A model generated the notes under the pieces. It was not told the origin of the DNA. It ran no database searches and saw nothing but the letters and a program-made list of their open reading frames with translations. A DNA stretch of 64,000 nt from Schistocephalus solidus (taxonomy: Eukaryota > Platyhelminthes > Cestoda > Diphyllobothriidea > Diphyllobothriidae): positions 1-64,000 of the forward strand of contig WEDG01001425.1 in NCBI GenBank assembly GCA_017591395.1, read 5' to 3'. Every line of letters begins with the position of its first letter. Within the stretch, counting starts at the first letter, position 1. Positions 1-10,940 of this stretch are shown here, one piece after another. Both the position numbers and the translations under genes were made by a program.

Positions 1-151
1 TGTTATTACTTCGTTCAGTTACGTATTGCTCTACTATTACCACAACTACTACTGCGTCTATCAATACTGCGTCTACTACTTCTACCAATACTACAAATAC
101 TACTACAAATACTACCATTAATACTAATACTACATTTACTACTACTTCTCT

Positions 152-195
<44 letters not shown>

Positions 196-395
196 TTCTA
201 CTAATACTAATGCGTCAACCACTACACCTTTTACTTTTACTACTGCATCTACTTCTACTACAACTACCACTTACCGCAACTACTACTGCGTCTAATACTA
301 CTATTTTTTATTTAACTACTACTTCTACTGCTATTACTATTACTTATTCTACTACTTCTACTATTACTACAACTACTACTACTACTACTAGCAGA
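1..395. repeat. ACT/TAC trinucleotide microsatellite
   Basis: The first ~395 bases are an imperfect ACT/TAC triplet array. The longest pure run is at 152-194 and a shorter one at about 372-390, with interspersed TTC, AAT and GCG-type variants. Any long reading frame here is a by-product of the triplet period. The array continues beyond the left edge, so its total length is unknown. Confidence 0.95.
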
Positions 396-557
396 ATAAA
401 GGGCACGGAATGCCAAAGCGTTTAACTAGACAGAACATTTGGCAGCAGTCCCATGATAATTTTGGTGATCGTCATCTCTACAAGACAACCTACTGTAGGC
501 TTTTACGTAGTAAATCCATGTGTTTTTCTGGAACCCGCTTAATGTGCTTCCACCTGT

Positions 558-1075
558 TATTTTCCTGCGTACGTCAATTTGACACTTTCACAAATTCTGT
601 TTTAGAAAGATTCGAAAATGAACGTCAGTACCCCAGCTCGGCACGTAAATGTGGAGTTCCTTAATAGTAATATAGCAAGAAAGAATCAGTAGGGTGCGTA
701 AGGCTCGTTTTAAAGGGTAAGGGTGGGTATATCCTGCGTCCTGCTGTCGAGTTCTCACTGAGCCTCAGATGGCCAGTGCTTCCGTTTGGAACAACGGTGA
801 CTATTCGAGTCGGCGACCGTAACCAATCGTCGCGGTGCCAGCCTAATGCCTACCTGAATCTCAAAGTAGTTGCATTATTGGGGATCGCCTTCGGGCTTTC
901 GCAGTGTGAATCGACCACCATCTTCCTAAAGGACTTGTCTGTATAAGCCATCTGCTTCCGCAGTGTATTGGTTCACTACATTGAAACATTCCAGGCTGAC
1001 TGAGGTATCCATTCTTAAGCTGGGATTACTTGAGACAACCTGTTTGCACGTGAAACCGTCATCACATTTACAAAG
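558..1075. repeat. Dispersed repeat family A, copy 1
   Basis: This block is closely similar to 9,580-9,840 and 25,826-26,250. The most conserved core reads 'gagtcggcgaccgtaacc' (807-824 here) followed by a shared stretch ending near 'gaccaccatcttcc'. Copies 1 and 3 also share about 220 bp upstream of the core, which copy 2 lacks. No coding sequence is conserved between copies. In copies 2 and 3 the family lies immediately before module B of the Penelope-like element, so it may be a 3' flank or a co-duplicated segment. Confidence 0.8.
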
Positions 1076-2189
1076 TATTTGTTTTACCTGTCAGTTAGTC
1101 GGGATTTTACTTTCAATAACCTTGCATGTTAGTGCGAGATATTTCAGTTAGGACAGGATGCTGGCTTTGTAGGCTTTATTTTCGATCGTCTGCAAAAACC
1201 ACAGTCAGGTGAGAGTTAATCCTTGGATTAGAATACCTCTTGAGGTTAGGACACAGGACTATTTACTCGCGCTGAACTTTGGTGCCAGGTTCCCGGCAGT
1301 ACGTGTGCCGTGTCTTGACGGTGGGGGGTAGGATGGAGTCCCAGAATCAATTCAGACCAAAAACCTTTTACATTTTATCGATTTTATCGAAGACTACGTA
1401 AAATTCACTCGCAAGGCATCAGTGGGTTTTTTAACCAAGGAATGTCCTTTGTTTCATTTGGCAATAAACGTAGGCGGCTTGGCATAGAAAATGAACACTT
1501 GTGATGTTTTTAGAAAAAAAGATTGAATGTGCAATCTTCGATGGCTCTTACCTCTTAGATAGAGTCCAAAAGAGATATCCAAGACGAGTCCTACTCAAAA
1601 CATAGCCCCATGTCACGTCTACTAAATTTGCTGTCATGTTTCCTTGATAACCAAAGTGTTAAATATGTGTCTCCCCAGGACATGTTAAAGTTTGCATCTT
1701 CTGTATATGTCATGTCTACATAGTATATATGTTGTATAGGCATGGATATATGTTATATAAAACTCCCTTGGAACCTGAAAAATGTTTGTCTGCAAATAAT
1801 CTGGTGTTGTTCCTTCCAAGTCAAAAGAACAAACGTCCTTCATGGACGGACTGCTGAAGGAGAGGGTGCATGCTCGGCCAAAAGGGTGCTGATATTCAGC
1901 TACTCCCCGCATATAAGCTAAAAACTTTTGCCATGTGTCGATCAAAAAGTTAGCGTACCAGAGGATAACCCCTTTGACGAAGGGCAGAGCTAATAATTGT
2001 CATAGGTATGCAGTAGCATTGTGAATTAATCCTATAATTACTACAACTTCCTGTGTATGAAGTGCCCGTAGCTCATGCTGTGCACGAGCATGAACACTAA
2101 ATGTCAAGCGAAGAAAGTTCTTAATACAGCAATCGCGTCTACTTCTTGATCAGCTGTCGGTCAACTCGAACTGTTATTTGGGAGTTCAT
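1076..2189. other. Unassigned intergenic sequence
   Basis: No coding motif, tRNA or repeat shared with the rest of the window was recognised. Short open frames on both strands show no domain signature. Confidence 0.5.
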
Positions 2190-3180
2190 GATATTGACTT
2201 CGAAGTCATCTTCAAGGACATGGATAGCGGGTGCACATTAGGCGTGCTCCGAATTCTTACGTCCCTGAGATTTGATAGACGGTGATACATTTGTCGGCCA
2301 AGTTTCTTTACTTTTTGACATACAGGCAAACGTTTCTCATAGTAGTTCCTTGGCGGTGGCATTTTCAAATGATACAATGGCGAGCTCAGTGACATCGTGA
2401 TTATGTGCTAAACGGTGTGAGATTTACAATGGACCATTAGGGTATCAGAGGGCTAGTTTAACCACTCCATTTAAATAATTCTCGAAACTATTGGACATCT
2501 CATGTTCATTTATTTAAGTCACAGAATTAAGTCAAAGCGATTATTTTTAGGTAATCGTAAATCATAACTCCGACAAAATATCCGATTATTTTATTCTTCG
2601 AAAAGTTGAAATATGCACTCAAGTGCGATGCCAAGAGTTCTGTAAAATAAGATAGCATTTGTATAAGGAAGTTCTTTTTCCCAAATGAATGAATTTTTTG
2701 TTTCTCTGTTACCTGTTGAAATTGAAAAGGCTACTGGCACTCACATCGATTGCGTAAGAATCCAGCCACCAGATGAGATGTCTTGTCTCATTCATTTATA
2801 CGGTTAAACGATATACCATTTAATCAATCTGACACCGATTTCTCCACCGCAAAAATAAACAAAAAACCGAATGCAACGTACAATCGAGGAAGTTGAACGA
2901 GCTATGAATGTTGAAGTGTTAAATAACTCAGATCGAATAAAATTATTCACTTAGCAGCGTGAGGTCAGCAAAGGTAACCTCAGGTCGGCTTTCGTCTCAT
3001 CGAAATCACACGAGACCTGCGAAAGCAACACGTCGCATCCCTTTCAACTTGGCGTTTACTGGTGACTTACATAGTCCCGGCGAAACGTTCAGCTATTAAA
3101 ATCCGATAAGTAAACAGCAACCAAATGAAGTCCACCAACGCAAGCTGCACTCAACAGACAGACGCTTTCAACTGCCAACG
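2190..3180 (+). repeat. Duplicated 5' flank of FUT8-like lineage II
   Basis: This block aligns with 15,045-15,960 over its whole length with many small indels. Examples are the shared 'gatttgatagac' segment, the 'gtgcgatgccaagaattctg' region and the 'aatcacac' region before the gene piece. Part of it (around 2,729-2,800) also matches 34,465-34,540 upstream of the third lineage-I copy. It ends where coding similarity to the fucosyltransferase stem begins. It is best read as the old promoter-side flank carried along by segmental duplication; no specific promoter element is convincing. Confidence 0.65.
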
Positions 3181-3600
3181 AATGTTGGAGGCTGAATAAT
3201 ACTCAGTTCTCTATGCGCAGCCAAACACCTCCATCAGTAAAACACTTAAAAGGTCTCCTGTTTCAAGCCACACTTCATCTCATGGCAAGACTGACTATGC
3301 TAGACAAAGTCAGTAATCAGCTCACAGGAAGTCTGCAGACAGTGGATCCGCTGAGCTCAGAATTGCAGAAGCAGATTTCAAGGCTGCAGAATCCCCCAGA
3401 CCGCAGTCGGTGATTTCGCGCTAGCAGAACCGAGTTATGGCATTTATGGATTTGGATGCGTTGCACAGCATTTTGCTTCAAAAATGTGCAGTTGCCTTTG
3501 CAACTGGCAGAACTCTGCTACTACAACAGGATGACCAGAAATACTTCTTTCTACCGTTTAAACCTTCACCGTAATGCACATCAAATGACGGGCAGACATT
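3181..3600 (+). pseudogene. FUT8-like lineage II, 5' stem fragment (broken)
   Basis: The frame is open from about 3,181 to a stop at 3,411-3,413. It encodes the helical stem that precedes the catalytic domain of alpha-1,6-fucosyltransferases: WRLNNTQF, then LLFQATLHL, then ELQKQISRLQNPPD. After the stop, similarity continues to about 3,600 in shifted frames (GFGCVAQHFASKMC and a QQDDQKYFFLPF-like stretch), matching the start of the GT23 catalytic domain. The fragment then abuts lineage-I sequence at about 3,601, so it is truncated. It has no membrane anchor and no active-site motif, and is non-functional. Confidence 0.75.
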
Positions 3601-4694
3601 CCTCATCTATAAATTACACCATTTAAACCATCTTCTGTCTCAAACCACACTTCAACTCACAGCCAGACTGATTCTGCTCGATTAACTCAGCGGTCAGCGC
3701 GAAAGAAAGCGTCAGAAGGTAGATGCACTGAGTTCATAATTGCGGGATCAGATTTCCAGGATACAGAATCCTCCAGATTGTCGTCGATCTCGTTTATTCC
3801 GGCAGAACTGCGTTATAGCTGTGAATTTGGACGTGTCTCACACCACATGGCGCTCAAGCTGTCATATGCCTTCGCAAACAATTACCGTCTGCTCTTACAA
3901 CAAAATGACTGGAAAGACTACATTCTGCCGTTTGTAAACTGCTCACAAAGGCATTCCGCATGGCAATCTAAAATAGAACTTATAGAAAACGAACTTCCGA
4001 ACAAAGGCAAGCTATATAATCCACCGGCTATGCCAAGGGAGTTGTCAGAGAGATTAAGTGACGCAGTAGGTGATCCCTTCCCGTGGTACCGTGGACATAT
4101 GCTGGGCTACATTCTCCGCGCAGCCCATCGGGACTTGCGACAGGCCATCGAAATAAAAATTGCAGAATATATGGAGAGGTTTGAACGGGGAGGTATATGA
4201 TGGACCGATTGCCAGCATACACGTTCGTCGTACTGATAAACTCATCAACGAAGCAAAAGGCCATGCAGTGGAGGAATACATGTTCCACGTTGAACGCTTC
4301 TTCAATCTAAAGGAGATGGAATATAGATTGGAAACAGGCAGAGAAGGCCCACAAAGGCTTAACAAAGTCTCTTGTACTTGGCTTCCGATAATGCGTCAGC
4401 TTTCCAAGAGTCCAAATTTAAATACCCCAGGTATTCATTCATTGGTCAACCGCGAAAAGGAAGTATCATTAAAAGCGTTCCTCTGCTGAAGGCGTGTTTG
4501 CCATCACTGTTTATCTATATCTTTTGGTTGCAGCGGACTTCCTTGTCTGCACAGGCAGCTCCAACATTTGCACGCTTGCCTATGAACTCTTCTCGACGAA
4601 GTCACAGACACACGGTGATGCGGTATTCCAGATGCAGTCGGTGGATTGGATGTATAAGAGTTCTTTTGCACGAAAGCGCTGGTACGCTGTTTAA
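3601..4694 (+). pseudogene. FUT8-like alpha-1,6-fucosyltransferase, lineage I copy 1 (frameshifted, 3'-truncated)
   Basis: GT23 family enzymes transfer fucose from GDP-fucose to the innermost GlcNAc of N-glycans in the Golgi. This copy shows the stem (from about 3,610), the catalytic start (GRVSHHMALKLSYAF, about 3,828), DPFPWYRGHMLGYILR, then HVRRTDK at 4,220-4,240, the YLASDNASAFQES region and LVAADFLVCTGSSN near 4,530. These pieces lie in three reading frames. Breaks fall at about 4,165-4,195, 4,345-4,370 and 4,465-4,490, and the stem part also has a stop near 3,684. The sequence ends after the FARKRW region and lacks the C-terminal SH3-like part present at 20.5 kb. It then joins lineage-II-type flank. 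The N-terminal anchor is also absent. Confidence 0.85.
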
Positions 4695-5340
4695 TTTTAT
4701 TCCAAACTAGGTCATCAATTTAAAAAAAACGTTTTGAAATCTTGTCTTCCATTAACAACATATTTTGCCCACATTCACATGTATGCTCCACGTTCGACGC
4801 TTGTTCGATTTCATGGAGGAAGGATACAATTTGAAAACTGGCAGGGCAACTCCACTCACGTAGTTTCGACAAAGAGACATCGTTTTAGCTTCGGAGGATG
4901 CCTTAGTTTTTAAGGAGGCCAAATCTCGTTTCCTGAGGTAGGAGTTTTTTGGGAAGCCGAGAGACGGAATTGCAGATGCTAGTCGCCAAAAGGCATGTTC
5001 ACCATCATACTGGCTTTGAATCTTATGGTTGCGGCTGATTTGCTAGTCTGTACGGCACCGCCGATATTTGTGGGCTCGGCGAAGACCCCGACGCAAGGTG
5101 GTGCGGCATTCCAGATGCAGTCGGTGGATGAAGCGTATGAATGCACCCACGCACGAAGATGTTGGTGGAAAGCCACTACTGATGTAGAGCAAGAGGGCAT
5201 CAAGCGGGAAGACACCGTGTTGATTTCATCAACCAAGTGGGATGGTGTTATGCAGCCTGCTTGGACGTTGCACACAACTCGTTAGGCCAAATTTCCAGCG
5301 TACCTCTTTAAAGAGGTTTTCCAAACTATTTAGTATTGTT
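4695..5340 (+). pseudogene. FUT8-like lineage II, 3' half (broken)
   Basis: The start (4,700-4,780) matches 36,560-36,640, the 5' flank of another lineage-II copy. From about 4,780 the catalytic C-terminal half follows, with several stops and shifts. The best open part, 4,995-5,285, contains LMVAADLLVCTAPP, FQMQSVDEAYECTHARR and the SH3-like ISSTKWDGVMQPAW block. Compared with lineage I, the CTGSSN motif is replaced by CTAPP and a small insertion follows. The HVRR motif segment is missing, so catalysis would not be expected. Confidence 0.75.
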
Positions 5341-6480
5341 GTTTGATTTTTTAGTTTTTAAAGCTATTAAAATATGGAAAAGATGTTGAAGTCATGGCTG
5401 GACATTCAGATACACCACTTTGTATACCGCCGTGAGGTGAGTTCCACTACCATATGGGTACGCTACTGATGGAGTCGTTGGTGTGGATATTTAGTCCAAG
5501 GTTAGAGCAATCGATGGGGTCGTTCTATGCTCATGCATAAAAGTCCTCGGAAAGTTAACAAGGCAACATTGCGGGCAGTTTAGTTTGATCATTATTTACG
5601 ACTTGCAAATTAAGTAGTCCAGTGAAGTCAAAAATGCGTATCTTAATCGCTGCATCTTGTGGGTCAGTAGCATGATAGCTTGCCTTTAGCCATAAATGTG
5701 TGCTGTGCAATAGATTTGGCTTTCTCCTGCATCACCGAATGAACCAGATTGGGCCAACACCGTCAAAATTTACTTGACTTTACCCATCCACGACAGTCAA
5801 ACTGAAAACAATTATTCAAATAGTAGTAAAATATCGGTCAGACCTCCGTCCATACAGCGAAGCAAAACTCTTGACACTGATACCCATTTACAAAGATGAC
5901 GCCCGGTGACGTCATCATTAATATATGCATTTCAAGCATGCTTAAAAGATCAGTCGTATAGAATACTGTATCAGAAAACCTACTTGATTCCCGCTGCAAA
6001 ATTAAGTCAAGGAATTGGAAAAGGGAACATAAATCCGGTAACAAAGGTAAAAGCAAAAACTGTAAAGACAGACGTGCTGTGTAAAACGTTTGAATCATTA
6101 GCAGTCATACATACATAATGACGTGCGTTTTATAGTAGAGCATTTGTATAAAAGTGCGTTACAGATAAAAAGTACATTATTCATGGTCTGCAAGCACTAG
6201 GATGATGTGGATAATTTCTAAAAACTGCATATACACCAAGCATTTCGGTGTTTACCAGCTGAGTTTAACTCTCAGCTTAAAATTTTACGTAAATGCAAAA
6301 GAAATGAACAATACAATCATTTGGATTGATAACCAACTACCCTGTCAGATTTGCTGCTTACGTAGTAGTCATTAAACAGCTAATGATTAATAGCTTTTGG
6401 ACCTTGATAAGTACACCATCATATTGCATGTTCTAAAACTCTAAATATTTTATAAATCGCATGCGCTGTTTATATTGATT
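5341..6480. repeat. Downstream flank repeat family F, copy 1
   Basis: This is non-coding sequence that follows lineage-II 3' ends. It matches 43,806-44,328 and, in pieces, 22,700-23,011 and 23,863-24,950. Shared landmarks are the 'attaagtagtcc' region (about 5,610), the 'gtcgtatagaat' block (about 5,953) and the 'gtctgcaagca' block (about 6,186). Its constant position downstream of FUT8 pieces indicates that it was duplicated together with the genes. Confidence 0.75.
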
Positions 6481-6684
6481 GAGTTATTTCCTACATCCAT
6501 AAGGCAAAGCCTTCCAATTCTGTGCAGATAAACTGTTTACAATTTTTCTTTCGATAGGATCACATATTTCAAAGACATTTAGGAAGTAACGTTGGGTATC
6601 AACATACCTAATAAGTGGGTAAATCCAAGCGCGGGGGTGGTGAACATTGGTAAAAACTGTTTCCATCAGATGAAAACTGGGTCA

Positions 6685-8340
6685 TCTGACAGCACAGTTC
6701 TGGGTTCGTTAGCCGTATGACCACTGCCTCGGCTGCCACGAGCACTCATTGGCGTAGGCCTTTAGAGAATCTGGCTGGTGTCTGGTAAATAACCTGAATG
6801 GCTTACCCAAGCACTAGGACCACAATCAAATACCGATGTCATTAAAACTCACCCTAAATTCTGTGATGTCTTTTTTTGACTTGAATGAATTATTTAGGCA
6901 GGGTTATTATATTGATTATCTTGTGACAAATTCCCAAGGTATTCCATGTACGCTAGGATGCTCCCTTTTATGTGCAGTTATTCTCTGTTGCCGGTGAAAC
7001 TGCATTGGGTAAGAAATATGACTAAGCAATATGCAGTTCAATATTGATTTCAAATGCCATTATACATTTTAATATATTTGATAGCACCCTTTAAAACATA
7101 TTATTTAATTCCAAAAGAATACCTTTAAGTTTTGAAAAGACATTTGACTGAGAGAAACATTAAAACCATTAAATATCCTTTCAAATATTCTTGTTTTGGT
7201 TCGTTCTTTACTGCTACTTATGCAGTATAGACCAGAGCTCACATCCACTGCGGAAATTGGGATCCTTACAGTAGATAGCTTAACTCCTAAAATGTCGACA
7301 TTGAAATTTTAGGAGCAAAAAGTTGATGGTGTACTAATTAAGAGTTAACTTCAGGTCTTTTTATTGAAGGGAAATCGTGGCCAAATCCGAAGTTTCTGGA
7401 TATTTAGTAATTTTGCTTCGTGGTTGTAACCTACAGCTCGAAAGCTCTTATTTGGGCACGCGTGACTATTAACGAATACTAACATAATCCTGAAAATTTT
7501 AAATACATAATCTCATAGGATAGAAAGTTTGGCTTTGCGTTCACGATAATCAGGTAAATGCAGTTAAGAGAAATCACTTTTTTTGAAACAATAGGACGGA
7601 TTCAGTTTAATAAATTCTTTTTTTCCACATTTTTGAAGTTTTCGGCCAGGAGATGTCGTCCAGGTACCAACCATAAAATTATAGTTCAGCGATGGTGTCC
7701 GTAAGACGCGTTTTCATTATCTTGCCCATGAAAACATTTGCGAGAAACGGTCCAAACGGTGAACACATTGCTATACCATCTGTCTGCCTCTATAACAGGC
7801 CATTGCATGGGAAGTGAACATTTTGCGTGCATCGTGTCATACGTTTTCCCAGGGTTTTTATGGGCATACATTTTGGGTATTTCGTATCCCGAATAACGTC
7901 ACAGAAGTAGTCTATGGTTTCTATCATGGGTACGTTGGTAAACAGTGATGGTACATCTAACAAGAGCATCCTCGGTCAAGGAACTTTTCTATTAATTATA
8001 GCTTCAATAAATGCAAATGTGTCTTCCAGAATTTGAGGAGATAGGTAACTATCCACCCATTTGGTAATGTCATGATAGGGTGAGTTTCGTATATGCAAGA
8101 TTGGGCGCAGACGTAGTTTGTATTTTCATGCCGAGATTTGGAGCCGTAAAGAAATGTTTATTTCTAAAGCCAAAACATATAACTTTTCTCTAGTTCACTC
8201 TGCGCGAGATATGTGCAGATAATTTCTATCTGTGGTTTACTACAAAATAATATTGGAACGGGAATCGGAACAGGCAGAAAATAAGTAGTTTACACAATCT
8301 TAATAGATATTCAGGCACTGCTGGGCAGTTAAAACCTTAA
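6685..8340 (-). mobile_element. Penelope-like retroelement copy 1, internally deleted
   Basis: Three modules are visible. First, 6,685-6,795 matches the C-terminal end of the element seen at 39,000-39,110. Second, module B (about 6,796-7,646) matches 10,085-10,940, 30,990-31,850 and 38,044-38,650. Third, 7,647-8,340 is the reverse transcriptase piece. Read on the minus strand, the third part gives a DGIAMCSPFGPFLANVFMG-like stretch (RT motif B region) and YGWYLDDI (a changed YxDD catalytic motif), with stops between them. Relative to the 38-40.6 kb copy, about 1.2 kb covering the GIY-YIG endonuclease and part of RT is missing at the 7,647 junction. It is a dead copy. Confidence 0.8.
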
Positions 8341-8970
8341 CTAGGTCCAAAAGTAGAAAAACAGCAGTTGCACGATGACAAATAACACAATCCCACTCCC
8401 GTAGTCTTTCCAAAACGAACAAAAGCATTTCCAAATTTCGGTCAAGATTTCATGAGATCGGTCGTATGCTGGAAGTCTCCACATAAGGCCATCAAGCAAG
8501 TGAATGACCCCAACATGTGTAATAACTCTAGAAGTAGACTCACCATTTTGAATGGTTAAAGTCCAAGCCCAAACCAAAGTATCCTCCCACCGGAAATTTT
8601 TTTTATTGGGCTGGCCTTTCGATTCTAACTTGAACCCATCATCAGACAAAATCAATGGGTTTCAGTGAGAATCCGAAACGTCAGTCCAATAAACTACTTT
8701 TTCCGGTGATCGCATCTTCTGAACTGCTTTCTGGAACCCGTGTATGCGTTTCTGCCATTATATAAAACTACTTTATTCAAATAAATAGAAAGTAAACAAG
8801 CAAAAAGATAAGAAGGTAAATATTACCGTGCAATACCAAGTTCCGCCAAAGGAAACTGACGGAGGTTAGAAGTTCGTTAATGAATGCTCTCCGATCATAA
8901 GGGGAACTATCTCGTCCCGCTTTGCCTTGGGGCTCATTTTCGAGCCCCGCTATCAGACACATAGCAGTTA
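8341..8970 (-). repeat. Module D copy 1 (5' side of the Penelope-like element), with internal deletion
   Basis: This block aligns with both ends of 12,110-13,470 and 33,065-34,345 but lacks their middle ~750 bp, including the conserved open frame. It follows the RT piece directly, which on the minus strand places it upstream of the element's ORF, where Penelope-like elements carry their pseudo-LTR. It contains the inverted repeat and hammerhead-like motif described separately. It is interrupted by a SINE-like insertion and resumes at 9,459-9,570. Confidence 0.7.
8609..8684 (-). ncRNA. Inverted repeat with hammerhead-ribozyme-like core
   Basis: On the minus strand CTGATGA (8,645-8,639) is followed by a GGGTTC/GAATC hairpin and then GAAA (8,620-8,617), the order of conserved elements in a hammerhead core. 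The whole lies inside a longer inverted repeat: arms at 8,609-8,625 and about 8,668-8,684, with a nested GAACCCAT/ATGGGTTTC pair. Hammerhead motifs are known in Penelope-like elements and this site lies 5' of the ORF. Stems I and III are not convincingly formed here, so activity is unproven. Equivalent sites are at 13,106-13,180 and 33,999-34,073. Confidence 0.4.
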
Positions 8971-9458
8971 GTAGTAGAAGAGGAAAAATTACCAATGACT
9001 ACAAAGACCAGGGAGACTGATATGGCCATTTCTGGCTCATTAGCCTTAATGGGCCAGTCATACCCAACACCAGGTAGTGCCCCACCCGAGGCTCGAACAC
9101 ATGACCTGATGATCAGGGGTTAGAGCATTCGATTCTGAGCAAAATGTTGGGTCGTCGTATCTGACGAGGTCCAACGTGTGCCCCGACAGCAAGGGGGTAC
9201 AAGGTCGGTGATTTGTTCTGCATCTACCATCTCCTACTCCACTTGGGCCCGATGTTATGGGCTACTCAAGAATACTGGAGGTGGGAGAAGGGCAGATTGC
9301 TGGCGCAGACGGAGCCGCCCATAGGTATGCCACCGAACCTGGCTCAAAACCCATAAAGTTGGAGTCTCAGACTGAATCAGACACGTAGATATGTGCATTG
9401 GTGGGACCGCTGCGAGAGATTTATAGATTGTTCAGTAAGTACGGAGACTGAAAGAAAA
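8971..9458 (-). mobile_element. tRNA-derived SINE-like insertion
   Basis: About 490 bp interrupts module D. The paralogue at 13,450-13,480 runs straight from 'gacgcatag' into 'ctgacctgc' with no such sequence. On the minus strand there is a Pol III B-box-like GTTCGAGCC near 9,092-9,100, next to a short CCTGATCATCAGG stem. On the plus strand GGTTAGAGC resembles an A box. The insert is richer in G+C than its surroundings. No poly(A) or clear target duplication was identified. A tRNA-headed SINE is the likeliest reading. Confidence 0.5.
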
Positions 9459-9579
9459 GCAGACCTGCGAGTATGATAGACTATCCCGTAAAAACTGAAA
9501 AGGACCATGCTCTGCAAGGAAATATTATCATGCAGCTTATTAAAAGTTTCGCATGAATTGTTGAATTTTATGAACTGAT

Positions 9580-9840
9580 GGCCCGTGCTTCAGTTTGGAA
9601 CCTCGGCAACTATTCGAGTCGGCGACCGTAACCAATCGTCGCGGTGGCAGACTCATGCCTACATGAATCTCAAAATAATTGCATTATTGGGGATTGCCTT
9701 CGGGCTGTCGGAGTGTGAATTGACCACCATCTACCTTACTGCCTTGTTTTAATCAGCCATCGGCTTCCACAAAATATTTGTTCACCACATTGAAACCTGG
9801 GATAACTTGAGACAACCTCTTTACACGTGAAACCGTCATC
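9580..9840. repeat. Dispersed repeat family A, copy 2 (5'-truncated)
   Basis: This matches the family A core (the 'gagtcggcgaccgtaacc' block and the following ~200 bp) but lacks the 5' ~220 bp found in copies 1 and 3. The following 9,841-10,084 shares the 'ttagaaaattgattgcaaaaatgaag' region (about 9,990) with 26,258-26,366. This shows that family A and module B form one continuous duplicated unit. Confidence 0.75.
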
Positions 9841-10084
9841 TTATTTTTTAACAGATCTACAGGCTCAAACTCGATATCTTCCTAATGCATAACATGTTAT
9901 AAAAACGGACACAATATTCACAGACAACACAATTGCAACAAAGGAGGACATAGGGAGGGGAAAGATCTCAGTCCTTGTCACTCGATCTTAGAAAATTGAT
10001 TGCAAAAATGAAGCTTCCTCTAAATAATTAGTGAGATTTTCTGCGTCATCCCTTAATCCCATGAGTGCAAGTATTTTTAAATCA

Positions 10085-10940
10085 CAAGGAGTGCCGAAAA
10101 AGAAAACTGAAGGGCATGCTTCTGAAACCACTGATTACTACTCCTCAGCTATCCCAAGAACTAGGAGCACAATCAATGAACGATGTCATGAAAAGTTACT
10201 CTAAATGTTGTGCTGCATTTTACGACGTCAATATATTACTTAGACAGGATTATTATATTGATTCTCTTGTGACAAAATCCCAAAATATATCAGGAAAGCT
10301 GGGATGCTCCCTCCTGTGTGCAGTTATTATCGGTCGCCAAGGAAACCACATTGGGTAAAAAATTATGATTTGGGCAGTATGCAGTATAATATTGATTTCC
10401 GATGCCATTATAAATTCAAATATATTTAAAAGCACCCTATCAATGATCATATTTACAACCGAAAGAATACCTTCCAGTTTTAAAAAAACTTGTAACTGAG
10501 CGAAACCTTAAAACCGTGAAATTACATTTCGACTATTTGTTCGTTCATGCCTGCTCCTTATGACGTATACACCACAACTTACATCCTTTGCGCCAATAGG
10601 GAGCCCTATAGTATATATCCGATTTGATGAAATGTCACGATCACAATTTTAGATTGAAGTACGGCACAGAGTCGAAGGTCTTCTAATGGAGAATTCACTT
10701 ATGTATGTTTATTGAATGGAAATCAGGGCCATTTCCGATGTTTCTGGATATCCGGTAATTTTGCTACGTGATTGAAAGCTACACATCGAAATCTGTTAAT
10801 TGTGCACGTTGTCATATAAACGAATCATCCGGAAAAAGTTTAAATATATCCTCTCATAGAATGGAAAGTTAAATTTTGTATTCACGAAAATCTGCTACAT
10901 GCAGGTATGAGAATGACACTTTTTGGAAAGAAGAGGACGG
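10085..10940 (-). repeat. Module B copy 2 (3' region of the Penelope-like element)
   Basis: This aligns with 6,796-7,646, 30,990-31,850 and 38,044-38,650. It begins at 'ggagtgccgaaaaag', the sequence that marks the far side of the CR1 insertion at 30.99 kb, so this copy is the uninterrupted (empty) site. At about 10,940 it joins module E directly, with the whole RT and endonuclease region absent. Short open frames inside it are not conserved between copies. Confidence 0.75.

Noticed and set aside
210..425. Open frame rich in Leu and Thr in the triplet array
   Set aside because: It is the reading of an ACT/TAC microsatellite; any frame would be open.
9155..9200. CTGACGA followed by GACA as another hammerhead core
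   Set aside because: No GAAA box and no pairing stem II follow; it lies in the SINE-like insert without context.
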